A stretch of 64,000 bases of DNA from Lentilactobacillus fungorum (GCF_016860605.1 NZ_BNJR01000016.1:186001-250000), one strand, 5' to 3'; positions 9,065 through 18,526 are shown, counted from the first letter of the stretch. The notes: generated by a model not told the origin, from the sequence alone. A program made the numbers and translations.

Positions 9065-9183
9065 GTGAGCGGAGCAAAGCGACTAGAAAGCGAAGGGTAA
9101 GTCTCCTTGGCGGGAAATTCCCAGGTTTGGAATTTTTCGCCAAGGTGCTTACACACAACTTTCTGCTTTGCGCAGCTGTCCTA
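9065..9183 (-). repeat. Structured repeat copy G
   Basis: Short form adjacent to the hflX ribosome binding site. Outer arms AAAGC and GCTTT, inner arms CTTGGCG and CGCCAAG. Confidence 0.9.
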
Positions 9184-9187
9184 AAAA

Positions 9188-9304
9188 GTGAACAGAGCCA
9201 GACAGTTAGAAACCATAGTCTAAGGCTTCTTAGCCAGAAATTCCTGGGCTTGGAATTTCTAGCTGAGGTGCCTATATGGGGATTTCTGTCTGGTACAGCT
9301 GCCC
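9188..9304 (-). repeat. Structured repeat copy H (diverged)
   Basis: Tandem to copy G and the most diverged full-length copy, yet the outer arms changed together: CCAGAC on one side and GTCTGG on the other, in place of CCAGGC and GCCTGG. Inner arms CTTAGCC and AGCTGAG pair imperfectly. Confidence 0.8.
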
Positions 9305-9515
9305 GCTTAAAATTACGTGTTCAAGTATAACACACAAGTGTAAAAAAATAATAAACAAATACTCTTTCGTTCAATTTAGCTTAAGTTGGACATGAAGGTT
9401 AAAATGATAAAAATACAAACTAAACTCATTGTTTATTAATGAATGTAATCGTTACTACAAAAGCAATGCAATGCAACGTGCAATAAACGAAGACTTTTCG
9501 ATTATAAAAATTATG

Positions 9516-9544
9516 TTGATTTTAATCAAAATTTAATCTAAAAT
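9516..9544 (+). promoter_or_regulatory. Promoter of the first oppA gene
   Basis: TTGATT (9516-9521), 17-base spacer, TAAAAT (9539-9544). The same spacer text and spacing recur before the second oppA gene, which supports the assignment. Confidence 0.65.
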
Positions 9545-9598
9545 CTATCTGTTGCTGCGTTAAAGATCAAACACATTATTGAAGGGATGAATTCAAAC

Positions 9599-11221
9599 AT
9601 GAAGTTAAGCTCATTAATTAAGATTGGTGGCGTTGGACTGTTGTCGGCTGTCGTTCTGGCGGGTTGTGGCAGTAAGTCCTCACAATCGGGAGCCAAGAAG
9701 CAGACAGCTAATTGGATGGTCAATGCAAATATCAACACGATGGATGTCTCCAAGATGACAGATTTGATTTCCAGTCAAAATGTCAATGCGACCAATGAAG
9801 GGTTACTGCGGATGACAAAGAATAATGCCGTAATTCCCGGAGTGGCAAAGAATTATACCGTTTCAAAGGATGGCAAGACGTGGACGTTTAATCTGCGACA
9901 GTCAAAATGGAACGATGGCAAGCCAGTAACTGCTAAAGATTTTGTTTATTCATGGCAGCGAACGGTTAACCCCAAGACGGCTTCGCAATACTCTTACATC
10001 TTTTCAAATATTCAAAACGCCAACAAAATCATTGCGGGCAAATTGGCACCAACTAAGCTGGGTGTCAAAGCCGATGGCAACTATAAATTGGTTGTTCACT
10101 TAGTGAAGCCCCAAAGTTACTTCAAATATATGGTTTCGCAAAGCTATTACTTCCCAGAAGAAATCTCGATGGTTCAAAAGTATGGCTCGTCGTATGGGAC
10201 GGACGCCAACAAGATTGGCTTTAACGGGCCATTTGTGTTGAAGGGCTGGAACGGCACCAATGATACTTGGAAGTTGGTTAAGAATGCTAAGTATTGGAAT
10301 GCCAAGAACATTAAGTTGGATACGCTGAATATGCAAGCAGTTAAGGATCCCGCAACGGCGTTGAACAGTTATAACAGTGGCAAGCTTGACTTCACGACGT
10401 TAAGTGGCACTCAGGTGAAGAACTACAAGAATAGTAAGAACTATCATGTTTATAAACAAGCGTCAATCTACTACCTAGAAATGAACGAAAAGAAGTTCCC
10501 GATGTTTAAGAACCGAAACATCCGCAAAGCCTTCTCACTGGCAATTGATAAACAACAGTTAGTCAATAAGGTGCTGGCAGATGGCTCGCAGGCACCTAAA
10601 GGGTTTGTGGCCGATGATATGTCGAAACGTAACGGCAAGGACTTTGCTGACCAGTCTTATGTGAAGTCAGCAGTGGCTTACAATTTAGCCGAAGCCAAGA
10701 AGTATTGGGCAAAGGGCTTGAAGGAAACTGGCAAGAAATCCGTTAACCTAACGTTATTGTCTGATGATACGGACATTGCTAAACGCACGACCGAATTTGT
10801 TCAAAGCCAATTGACGAAACTGCCGGGCGTTAAGATTACCAATCAAAATGTCCCGTATAAGACCCGGTTATCCCGATCAGCAAGTGGCCAGTTTGATCTG
10901 GTAATTACTGCTTGGAACGCTGATTAACCAGACCCAAGCAACTTCTTGGATATTTTGACATCCAAGAATTCCTATAATAACGGTAAGTGGGCAAACGCAA
11001 AGTACGATGCATTGGTTAAGAAGTCAGAAAGTACGGATGCTGCCAATGAAAATGCGCGTTGGAATGACATGGTTCAAGCTGAAAAGATTTTGATGAATGA
11101 TCAAGGCATTGTGCCATTGTATCAACCAGCCATTTCAACATTGATGAAGCCAAAAATTCATGGTGTCGAATTCTTCCCGACCGCACCACAATGGGACTGG
11201 AGCAAGATTTCGGTAAAATAA
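9599..11221 (+). pseudogene. oppA: Oligopeptide-binding lipoprotein OppA, broken by an in-frame stop
   Basis: Would encode a substrate-binding lipoprotein of about 540 residues for the neighbouring Opp transporter. Signal peptide and lipobox (VVLAGCGSKSS) are intact, and the solute-binding fold follows. At 10925-10927 the frame hits TAA where the intact paralogue next door has the tyrosine of ADYPDPSNF; the reading then continues in the same frame through PDPSNFLDIL to VK at 11221. A single base change explains it. The ATG at 9599 is preferred over 9587 because GAAGGG abuts 9587. The product would lack about 98 C-terminal residues. A sequencing error or readthrough cannot be excluded. Confidence 0.8.
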
Positions 11222-11261
11222 AGCTGCGTCTGCTAGCTCGACTCATCTAAAAATAGAATCT

Positions 11262-11298
11262 CAAAAGGTGGCTCAAATTACTGTGAAGCCACTTTTTT
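11262..11298 (+). terminator. Terminator behind the first oppA gene
   Basis: Arms aaaaggtggct and agccactttttt with a 12-base loop and a T run. It separates the two oppA copies into distinct units. Confidence 0.8.
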
Positions 11299-11561
11299 AT
11301 ACATAAAAAGGTGCATAAATCAAACTGACACTAACTTCTTATTATGTTAATAGGCTATGTGAGTCATTCGTAAATCGCCTTAACGAATTTTAAACTTAGC
11401 TCATTTATAATCAAGTATGTAAAAAATCGAAATATAATTTGTAATGAATCGGTAAGTGAACAAAAGTAAGCAAAAGCTGATGCTGCAGGTGATTACTGTT
11501 CACAAATCTGTTTCAACCAGTTAACTTCAACCCGTCAACTTCAAAAAAGTTGGACTGTGCA
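11299..11561. other. AT-rich spacer between the oppA genes
   Basis: No coding frame with a ribosome binding site was found in this stretch. It ends in the conserved promoter of the second oppA gene; otherwise I see nothing in it. Confidence 0.4.
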
Positions 11562-11590
11562 TTGCTTTTAATCAAATTTTAATTTAAAAT
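11562..11590 (+). promoter_or_regulatory. Promoter of the second oppA gene
   Basis: TTGCTT (11562-11567), 17-base spacer, TAAAAT (11585-11590). The spacer core TTTAATCAAA is shared with the promoter of the first oppA gene although the surrounding intergenic sequence is not. Confidence 0.65.
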
Positions 11591-11640
11591 AGGTGCATCA
11601 CAAAGGTTAGTAATTATTTTGAGGAAGGAAGTATTGCGAC

Positions 11641-13263
11641 ATGAAATTAAATTCATTAGCAAAACTTGGCGGGGTTGCTCTCTTATCGGCAGTTGTCCTC
11701 GCTGGGTGTGGTAGTAAATCTTCACAATCGGGTAGTAAGAAGCAAGAGATTAGTTGGATGACACCACAAAGTATTTCGACGATGGATACATCTAAAATGA
11801 TTGATTTGTATTCAGCTCAAGTTGCCAACGGTACTAATGAGGGATTACTCCGAATGGCTAAGAACAACAAAGTTGACCCCGGAGTTGCCAAGAGTTATAG
11901 CGTTTCAAAAGATGGTTTGACATGGACATTCAACTTGCGTCATTCTAAGTGGAATGATGGGACTCCAGTTACTGCCAAAGACTTTGTATTTTCTTGGCAA
12001 CGAACTGTTAAACCAAAGACTGCTTCACAATACGCTTACATATTCGCTAATATTAAAAATGCCAACCAAATCAACAAAGGAAAGATGTCTCCTTCAAAAC
12101 TAGGGGTTAAAGCAGAGGGAAATTACAAGTTCGTTGTGACCCTTGATAAACCTCAAAGTTACTTTAAGTATATGGTTACCCAGCCTGAATTCTTCCCACA
12201 AAATTCTAAAGTGGTTAACAAGTATGGTGGCGATTACGGTGGTAATTCTACTAAGAATAGTTACAATGGACCGTTTATTCTTAAGGGATGGAACGGAACT
12301 AATGATACTTGGAAGCTTGTAAAGAACACCAAATATTGGAATGCTAAGAAAGTTAAGTTACAAACAATTAACTTCCAAGCTGTTAAAACACCGTCAACCG
12401 CTTTAAACAGTTATAACAGTAATAAACTTGACTATACGACATTAAGTGGTACATTGGCTGCCAATAATAAGAATAACAAGGCATATACGGTGTTCCCACA
12501 AGCTTCTACCACGTACTTGGAGTTTAATCAGAAAAAGATTCCTGCACTTAGAAATGTCAACATCCGTAAAGGTATGGCTTTAGCGATCGATAAGAAGCAA
12601 ATGGTTAATAAAGTTATGCAAGGTGGTGATATTCTTCCTAAGGGGTTCGTACCTGCAAGCATGTCTAAACGCAATGGCAAGGATTTTGCCGATCAAGCGT
12701 ATGTAAAATCAGGAACTGATTCGAACTTAACTGAAGCAAAGAAATACTTTGCAAAAGGCTTAAAGCAAGTCGGTAAGAAATCATTGTCACTTACTTTAAT
12801 GGGAGCGGATGATGATGATAGTAAGCGAGCAACTGAATTTGTTCAGAGTCAGCTTACTAAACTTCCAGGGTTGAAAGTTACTAACCAAAACATTCCATTT
12901 AAGACGAAACTGACCAGAATGGAAAATCAACAATTTGACATTGGCCTTTCCGCATGGATTGCTGATTACCCAGATCCAAGTAACTTCCTTGATTTGATGG
13001 TTACCAACAACTCCTATAATGATGGCCGTTGGTCAAACAAGAAGTACGATGCATTGGTTAAGAAGTCTGAAAATCAAGATGCCAACAACGAAACTGCTCG
13101 TTGGAATGATATGGTTCAAGCAGAAAAGATTTTGATGAATGATCAAGGACTCGTTCCACTTTATCAACAAGGCCAAGCTGCATTACTTCGACCTTCTGTT
13201 AAGGGAGTTCAAGCCTTTACGACTTCACCACAATATGATTGGGCTAAGGCTTCAGTTAAGTAG
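11641..13263 (+). CDS. oppA: Oligopeptide ABC transporter substrate-binding lipoprotein OppA
   Basis: Membrane-anchored peptide receptor of 540 residues. The signal peptide ends in the lipobox VVLAGC; the mature part is a family 5 extracellular solute-binding protein (ANGTNEGLLRM, TFNLRHSKWNDGTPVTAKDFVFSWQRTV, NIRKGMALAIDKKQMV, IADYPDPSNFLDLMV). It captures peptides outside the cell and hands them to OppBC. It is a close paralogue of the broken gene just upstream but is written with more A/T-ending codons, so the duplication is not recent. A weak hairpin downstream probably lets receptor mRNA exceed permease mRNA. Confidence 0.93.
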   Translation: MKLNSLAKLGGVALLSAVVLAGCGSKSSQSGSKKQEISWMTPQSISTMDTSKMIDLYSAQVANGTNEGLLRMAKNNKVDPGVAKSYSVSKDGLTWTFNLRHSKWNDGTPVTAKDFVFSWQRTVKPKTASQYAYIFANIKNANQINKGKMSPSKLGVKAEGNYKFVVTLDKPQSYFKYMVTQPEFFPQNSKVVNKYGGDYGGNSTKNSYNGPFILKGWNGTNDTWKLVKNTKYWNAKKVKLQTINFQAVKTPSTALNSYNSNKLDYTTLSGTLAANNKNNKAYTVFPQASTTYLEFNQKKIPALRNVNIRKGMALAIDKKQMVNKVMQGGDILPKGFVPASMSKRNGKDFADQAYVKSGTDSNLTEAKKYFAKGLKQVGKKSLSLTLMGADDDDSKRATEFVQSQLTKLPGLKVTNQNIPFKTKLTRMENQQFDIGLSAWIADYPDPSNFLDLMVTNNSYNDGRWSNKKYDALVKKSENQDANNETARWNDMVQAEKILMNDQGLVPLYQQGQAALLRPSVKGVQAFTTSPQYDWAKASVK

Positions 13264-13290
13264 TAATTTAATTTTACAGTTCAAAGTATT

Positions 13291-13320
13291 TGAGGCTGGT
13301 TATTGAATTCCAGTCTCTTT
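13291..13320 (+). terminator. Weak hairpin between oppA and oppB
   Basis: Arms gaggctgg and ccagtctc with a 10-base loop and a short T run. Probably an attenuating terminator that lowers expression of the downstream permease genes relative to the receptor. Confidence 0.6.
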
Positions 13321-13381
13321 TACATTATTATGGACTTTATGAGAAAACAGTAACAACATAATTAGAATGTGAGGAACTCAT

Positions 13382-14311
13382 ATGGTAAAGTACTTGGGAA
13401 AGAGAATATTTTATATTATTTTGACCCTGTTTATCGTTAGTACGATCACCTTTTTTCTGATGAAGTTCATGCCAGGGACGCCCTTGACTAACCAAGCCAA
13501 GCTGACTCCTAGCCAAATTCATCAGATCTATAAGCAGTACGGACTTGATAAACCAGTCTGGCAGCAGTACCTCGTTTACTTAGCCGGTGTTGTTCACGGT
13601 AATTTCGGGGTATCCTTCCAATTTAGTAATCAAGCTGTTTCTTATTTGATCGGTAGCAGAATGGGGCCATCATTGATCATTGGTGGCCAGGGAATGATTG
13701 TCGGTGTCCTTTTGGGATTAGTTCTTGGATCTCTTGGTGCCGTCAAAGCTAATACATGGATTGATACGACTTCAACGATTGTTTCAATTTTGTTAGTGTC
13801 TATTCCATCCTTCGTTTTGGCAGTGCTTTTGCAATATTATCTGGGATTAAAACTGCGGTGGTTCCCAATTGCCGATTGGGGCGGATTTATATACACAGTC
13901 TTACCGACCATGGCACTAGCGGCTTCTCCTTTAGCTGAAACTGCACGATTTATGCGAACTGAAATGGTTGATGTGTTAAGCTCAGACTACATTGAGCTTG
14001 CAAAAGCTAAAGGACTAGGCAAAGTGGGAATAATCTATCACCATGCTCTACGAAACAGTTTGATTCCAATTATTACTATAATTGGACCGCTGACTGTTAA
14101 TATCATGACCGGTTCAATGGTTGTTGAAAACATCTTCTCAGTGCCAGGAATTGGTGAACAATTTGTTAAGTCGGTTTTGACTAACGATTACCCAACGATC
14201 ATGGGGCTCACAATTGTTTACTGTGCAATGCTTTGCGTTGTGCTGTTAATCACCGATATTTTGTACGGATTGATTGATCCACGAATCCGACTTAGCGGCC
14301 AAAGTAATTAG
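13382..14311 (+). CDS. oppB: Oligopeptide ABC transporter permease OppB
   Basis: Inner-membrane permease of 309 residues with six predicted helices. The N-terminus YLGKRIFYIILTLFIVSTITFFL is typical of OppB/DppB, and the cytoplasmic EAA loop is present (YIELAKAKGLGKVGIIYHHALRNSLIPI), as is the family end VYGLIDPRIRL-like LYGLIDPRIRL. It forms the channel with OppC. Start ATG at 13382 follows GTGAGGAACTC. The stop is 14 bases before oppC. Confidence 0.93.
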   Translation: MVKYLGKRIFYIILTLFIVSTITFFLMKFMPGTPLTNQAKLTPSQIHQIYKQYGLDKPVWQQYLVYLAGVVHGNFGVSFQFSNQAVSYLIGSRMGPSLIIGGQGMIVGVLLGLVLGSLGAVKANTWIDTTSTIVSILLVSIPSFVLAVLLQYYLGLKLRWFPIADWGGFIYTVLPTMALAASPLAETARFMRTEMVDVLSSDYIELAKAKGLGKVGIIYHHALRNSLIPIITIIGPLTVNIMTGSMVVENIFSVPGIGEQFVKSVLTNDYPTIMGLTIVYCAMLCVVLLITDILYGLIDPRIRLSGQSN

Positions 14312-14325
14312 GAAGGAGAATAATA

Positions 14326-15354
14326 ATGGCAGATAATGCAAAACCAATTTCGACTGGTGATTTTAAACCAGTCACGGCAGCTGACCGTAGTCATTTAGAC
14401 AGTGAAAAAATTTCAGCGCCATCATTAACTTTCCTACAAGATTCGTGGCGCCGATTACGAAAAAATAAAGCAGCGATGATTGCTTTGATCGTTTTGATCA
14501 TTTTATTTATCTTGGCGTTTGGGTCTGGCTTCTTTGAGACCCATAATCCTAACGCCACTAACCCCAACTTGGCAAACTTACCGCCAAAAATTCCGGGGAT
14601 TGATATTAACGGGTTTAACGGGACGATCATGCAGTCCGGCACCCGAGTGAATGCTTATGCCCAAGCGCATGCTGGCAACGCCTATTATCTTTTAGGAACC
14701 GACTACCTTGGCCGGGACCTCTTCTCCAGAATCCTTTATGGAACTCGGATTTCGCTTGAAATTGCCTTGATTGCCAGTTTCTTTGACTTGGCATTTGGTG
14801 TGGTTTACGGCATTGTTTCCGGCTGGATGGGTGGTCGAGTAGATACCATCATGCAACGGATTATTGAAATTATGTTGTCAATTCCAAACTTGGTTGTCAT
14901 GGTCCTATTAATCTTGGTCTTAAAACCAGGAATGTCTGCGATCATTTATTCCATTGCGATTACCAGTTGGATTAATATGGCCCGGCTGGTTCGAGCGCAA
15001 ACCTTGGAGCTCAAGAACCAAGAGTTTATCTTGGCGGCCCGAGCGCTAGGCGAAAGTTCGCTGAAGATTTCGTTTAAGCACTTGCTGCCGAACTTAAGTA
15101 GTGTCATCATCATTAACTTGATGTTTACGATTCCAACGGCGATCTTCTTTGAAGCCTTCCTGTCTTATATCGGAATTGGGATTAGTGCCCCGCAAGCTTC
15201 CCTTGGTACTTTGATTAACGATGGGCAAAAGAACTTCCAATTCTTACCATATCAGATGTGGTATCCAGCCATCGTGTTGTCAGTCTTAATGATTGCATTT
15301 AATATCTTGGGTGATGGATTACGTGATTCATTCGACCCCAAGAGTAGAGAGTAG
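14326..15354 (+). CDS. oppC: Oligopeptide ABC transporter permease OppC
   Basis: Permease of 342 residues. A hydrophilic N-terminal tail of about 40 residues, then SWRRLRKNKAAMIALIVL, the OppC family start, an extracellular loop, and the permease core with LLGTDYLGRDLFSRILYGTRISL and the EAA loop FILAARALGESSLKISFKHLLPN. Ends with LGDGLRDSFDPKSRE, the standard OppC tail. Preceded by GGAAGGAG and followed 10 bases later by oppD. Confidence 0.93.
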   Translation: MADNAKPISTGDFKPVTAADRSHLDSEKISAPSLTFLQDSWRRLRKNKAAMIALIVLIILFILAFGSGFFETHNPNATNPNLANLPPKIPGIDINGFNGTIMQSGTRVNAYAQAHAGNAYYLLGTDYLGRDLFSRILYGTRISLEIALIASFFDLAFGVVYGIVSGWMGGRVDTIMQRIIEIMLSIPNLVVMVLLILVLKPGMSAIIYSIAITSWINMARLVRAQTLELKNQEFILAARALGESSLKISFKHLLPNLSSVIIINLMFTIPTAIFFEAFLSYIGIGISAPQASLGTLINDGQKNFQFLPYQMWYPAIVLSVLMIAFNILGDGLRDSFDPKSRE

Positions 15355-15364
15355 GTGTTTTGAG

Positions 15365-16462
15365 ATGGAAAACAATCAAAATGTGCTTGAAGTCAGAAAT
15401 CTCAAAATCAACTTCAATACTTATGCGGGTACTGTTAAGGCAATTCGAGATGTTTCCTTTGACCTTCGCAAGGGCGAAACCTTAGCGATTGTTGGGGAAT
15501 CTGGCTCCGGCAAAACCGTTACCACTCGCAGCATTATGGGATTGAATTCACCAAATGCCGTGATTGCTGGTGGTAGCATCATGTTTAAGAACCAAGATTT
15601 ACTCAAAAAGAGCAGAAAACAAATGGACGCAATTCGGGGCAACAACATTGCCGAAATTTTCCAAGACCCAATGACGTCACTAGATCCAACGATGAAAATC
15701 GGCAAGCAGATTGCTGAACCCCTAATCATTCATAAAGGAATGAAACGGGAAAAAGCCTATGCTCAGGCTTTGGAAATGATGAAGCTAGTTGGGATTGAAA
15801 ATGCCGAACAGCGAATCAATAATTATCCGCACCAATTTTCAGGCGGGATGCGGCAACGAATCGTGATTGCGATTGCCTTGGTTAACTATCCGGAAATCCT
15901 GATTGCTGATGAACCAACTACGGCGCTGGATGTGACGATTCAAGCCCAGATCTTGGACTTAATGAAGGAATTGCAAACTAAAACCAACACGTCAATCATT
16001 TTTATCACCCATGACCTGGGTGTCGTTGCCGGAATGGCGGACCGAGTGGCGGTCATGTATGCCGGCAAGATTGTCGAATACGGGACGGTTGACGAAATCT
16101 TCTATAATCCAAAGCACCCTTATACTTGGGGGCTATTGAATTCAATGCCGACGATGGATACTTCCGGAACCGAATTGCCTTCGATTCCGGGAACACCACC
16201 AGATTTACTGGATCCACCAAAGGGTGATGCCTTCGCGGCCAGAAATAAGTATGCCTTGGAGATTGATACCAAGCAGCAGCCACCGTTCTTTAAAGTATCT
16301 GACACGCATTATGCGGCCACTTGGTTGCTTGATCCAAGAGCGCCAAAGATGACGCCTCCTGAACAAATCATTGAGCGCCAGAAACATTACGCTAAATTGA
16401 CGCACGAAGCGATCGATGAGCACAAGGACAAACATGTCGAAGAACAGGAGGAACAGCTGTGA
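15365..16462 (+). CDS. oppD: Oligopeptide ABC transporter ATPase OppD
   Basis: Cytoplasmic ATPase of 365 residues. Walker A GESGSGKT, signature FSGGMRQR, Walker B ILIADEPTTALD and the switch HDLGVVAG are present, followed by the oligopeptide-transporter C-terminal domain (YTWGLLNSMPTMD, IPGTPPDLLDPPKGDAFAARN). The cysteines of the iron-sulfur type found in some OppD proteins are not seen at the C-terminus. The frame is open upstream into oppC, but ATG at 15365 matches the family start; its ribosome binding site is weak (AGTAGGTG). Overlaps oppF by four bases, indicating translational coupling. Confidence 0.93.
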   Translation: MENNQNVLEVRNLKINFNTYAGTVKAIRDVSFDLRKGETLAIVGESGSGKTVTTRSIMGLNSPNAVIAGGSIMFKNQDLLKKSRKQMDAIRGNNIAEIFQDPMTSLDPTMKIGKQIAEPLIIHKGMKREKAYAQALEMMKLVGIENAEQRINNYPHQFSGGMRQRIVIAIALVNYPEILIADEPTTALDVTIQAQILDLMKELQTKTNTSIIFITHDLGVVAGMADRVAVMYAGKIVEYGTVDEIFYNPKHPYTWGLLNSMPTMDTSGTELPSIPGTPPDLLDPPKGDAFAARNKYALEIDTKQQPPFFKVSDTHYAATWLLDPRAPKMTPPEQIIERQKHYAKLTHEAIDEHKDKHVEEQEEQL

Positions 16463-17421
16463 TTGACTATTCCGATGAAAATAAAGTTTTACAAGTTGAG
16501 CATTTAAAACAGTATTTTAATATGGGAAAGCCCAATGAGGTTCGCGCCGTTGATGACATTTCCTTTGACGTTTATCGCGGTGAAACCTTTGGCCTAGTTG
16601 GTGAATCTGGTTCTGGGAAAACCACGGTTGGCCGGGCAATCATTCATTTGTATGAGCCAACTTCTGGCAAAATTATCTTTGATGGTGATGATGTTTCCAA
16701 GTTAAAAACCAAACAGCAGAAGCAACACTTCCGACGAGAGATGCAGATGATCTTTCAAGATCCCTATGCCTCATTGAATCCTCGGATGAAGGTTAAAGAT
16801 ATTGTGGCCGAAGGAATCGACATTAACCATTTAGCCAAAGATGACGCTGATCGAACGAATCAAGTTGAAGAATTGTTGGAGACCGTTGGTTTGAATAAGG
16901 ATCACTCGAGTCGGTACCCCCACGAATTCTCTGGTGGGCAGCGACAACGAATCGGAATTGCCCGAGCACTCGCGGTTCAACCGCAATTTATCATCGCTGA
17001 CGAACCGATTTCCGCGTTGGATGTGTCGATTCAAGCGCAAGTGGTTAATTTATTAAAGAAACTGCAGCGTGATCGAAATTTGACCTATCTGTTTATCGCC
17101 CATGACCTATCAATGGTGAAGTATATCAGTGATCGGATTGGCGTGATGCACTATGGCCGAATGCTAGAGATTGCCAGCTCAGATGAGATTTATGCCCACC
17201 CGCTGCATGATTACACGGCCAGCCTATTATCAGCTGTACCGGTGCCGGATCCTGAATACGAACGGGCTCGGGTTCAAATTCCCTACGATGCCAGCCAAGA
17301 ATTTGATGGCAAATCGCGCCAACTAGTTGAAATCACGCCACATCACTGGGTAAGAGCCAGTGAAGATGAGATCCCGATGTATCAGAAACGGGCGCAGGAA
17401 AAGTCGCGGCTGAAGCAATAG
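16459..17421 (+). CDS. oppF: Oligopeptide ABC transporter ATPase OppF
   Basis: Second ATPase, 320 residues. Walker A GESGSGKTT, signature FSGGQRQR, Walker B FIIADEPISALD, switch HDLSMVKY, and a C-terminal domain with HPLHDYTASLLSAVPVPDP. It starts with GTG inside the GTGA overlap with the oppD stop, and AGGAGG lies 9 bases upstream. With OppD it forms the ATP-hydrolysing heterodimer driving peptide import. A strong terminator follows, ending the operon. Confidence 0.93.
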   Translation: MIDYSDENKVLQVEHLKQYFNMGKPNEVRAVDDISFDVYRGETFGLVGESGSGKTTVGRAIIHLYEPTSGKIIFDGDDVSKLKTKQQKQHFRREMQMIFQDPYASLNPRMKVKDIVAEGIDINHLAKDDADRTNQVEELLETVGLNKDHSSRYPHEFSGGQRQRIGIARALAVQPQFIIADEPISALDVSIQAQVVNLLKKLQRDRNLTYLFIAHDLSMVKYISDRIGVMHYGRMLEIASSDEIYAHPLHDYTASLLSAVPVPDPEYERARVQIPYDASQEFDGKSRQLVEITPHHWVRASEDEIPMYQKRAQEKSRLKQ

Positions 17422-17482
17422 GAAAGGTTAGAAGGTTTAATCAGTAGTTAAACCAGTTACAAATAATTTAAAATTAATTTTT

Positions 17483-17519
17483 AAGCTTTGGATGATTAAA
17501 TGCATCTAAAGCTTTTTTT
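17483..17519 (+). terminator. Terminator of the opp operon
   Basis: Arms aagctttggatg and catctaaagctt, 8-base loop, run of seven T. Confidence 0.88.
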
Positions 17520-17687
17520 AGTAAATTAATTTGAGAAAATAAGTTGTGATTTTCTTTTCCTTACCGCCATCCACTAAGCCCCTTCTGGTAACCAAATACA
17601 AAATAAAAGTTAATTTTACGTAGTTAATATTTATCAGAAGTAATCATCAACAGTTCTGAAATAAGTCACAATACGAGGAGTAAGGAA

Positions 17688-18254
17688 ATGGTCACTCAAG
17701 TTATATACCATGCGACGACTAGTATTAACTGGATGAAGATAAAAAGAAGTGGGTTTAAGCTTCCTATTTACAATCTCGGTGATTTCTATTTAGGGCAGCC
17801 TCAAAAGAAGCCTGGAAGTTTAGGGTATGGAATATACGGTTTTTTGGAGGATGCTCAATTAGCAAGTGAGTTTATAACCAAAACCACAAATGTACGAAAA
17901 TATGCTACTATAATGCTAATTATCGAAGTAACTGAAGAACACTCATTGAATTTTATAGATAACTTAGCTGATATGAAGCTATTTAAAAGATTTTTGACGA
18001 GATTGAACATTCAAAATCGAATTGATACCTTCAACAGGGTTTACCATAACAGTTTCAAGCAGCACGCGCTTGATGGTGCATTACTTGAGTATTTTATTTT
18101 ACAACTTCAGAAAAGTAATCAATTTTCTCGGATTGATTGTGTGTAGTGTGTGACGGCAACGAATATATACGGAAGAATTCATGTGTTTATTCCTAATGGC
18201 GTTGAATACTGTATTCGCAATGAACAAATAATTAGTAATTATGGACTGGGGTGA
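17688..18254 (+). pseudogene. PARP-like ADP-ribosyltransferase toxin candidate, broken by TAG
   Basis: Reads 152 residues to a TAG at 18144-18146 and then continues in the same frame for 35 more sensible residues to TGA at 18252. The pieces fit an ADP-ribosyltransferase (PARP/H-Y-E) fold: IYHAT with His8 near the N-terminus, LGYGIYGFLEDAQLASEF with Tyr50 (compare GKGIYFAD in PARPs), and beyond the stop VEYCIRNEQIISNY with Glu173 (compare NEYIVYD). The catalytic glutamate would therefore be lost in the truncated product. A GAGGAGTAAGG ribosome binding site precedes the ATG. The intact frame would overlap or abut the small gene downstream, as in toxin-antitoxin pairs. Function is inferred from motifs only. 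Confidence 0.6.
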
Positions 18255-18259
18255 TAAGT

Positions 18260-18439
18260 ATGGTAAAGATTATTGGTTCTAAAAAAGAAGCATATGCCTA
18301 TATTGATAAGATCGCTGACAATTTGACAGTAGACGATTTAGCTAAAATTATGGGATTACCACCAATTGCTGAGATGGAAAAACGGACGAAAACTAGAAAT
18401 GAGCCACGAGTAGTATCGAATAAGAAAATTAAAGAATAA
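18260..18439 (+). CDS. Small partner protein, possible antitoxin
   Basis: Predicted 59-residue charged protein (MVKIIGSKKEAYAYIDKIAD at the N-terminus, then LTVDDLAKIMGLPPI, and a basic tail). It is not recognised as a known family. It begins 5 bases after the end of the restored upstream frame; GTG at 18251 in the same frame would give a GTGA overlap, but GGGG at 18248-18251 fits ATG 18260 better. The position directly behind a PARP-like gene and before a strong shared terminator suggests a two-gene toxin-antitoxin unit in which this would be the neutralising partner. That role is inferred. Confidence 0.5.
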   Translation: MVKIIGSKKEAYAYIDKIADNLTVDDLAKIMGLPPIAEMEKRTKTRNEPRVVSNKKIKE

Positions 18440-18445
18440 TGTGCG

Positions 18446-18506
18446 AAAACACCCATTAATGATTTAGAAAGCTAATCAACATTTCTGAATCACTAATGGG
18501 TGTTTT
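18446..18506. terminator. Strong terminator behind the two-gene unit
   Basis: Arms aaaacacccattaatgatt and aatcactaatgggtgtttt, almost fully complementary, with A and T runs on either side. It serves the plus-strand pair and the minus-strand lipoprotein gene ending at 18527. Confidence 0.85.
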
Positions 18507-18526
18507 GTCATAAATAGTCTGTTTGA

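Noticed and set aside
9127-9330. Open frames inside structured repeats (also 7590-7772 and the upstream extensions of hflX, permease, phosphatase and lipoprotein genes)
   Set aside because: They arise from the repeat palindromes, have no ribosome binding site of their own and no protein-like composition; the true starts lie beyond the repeats.
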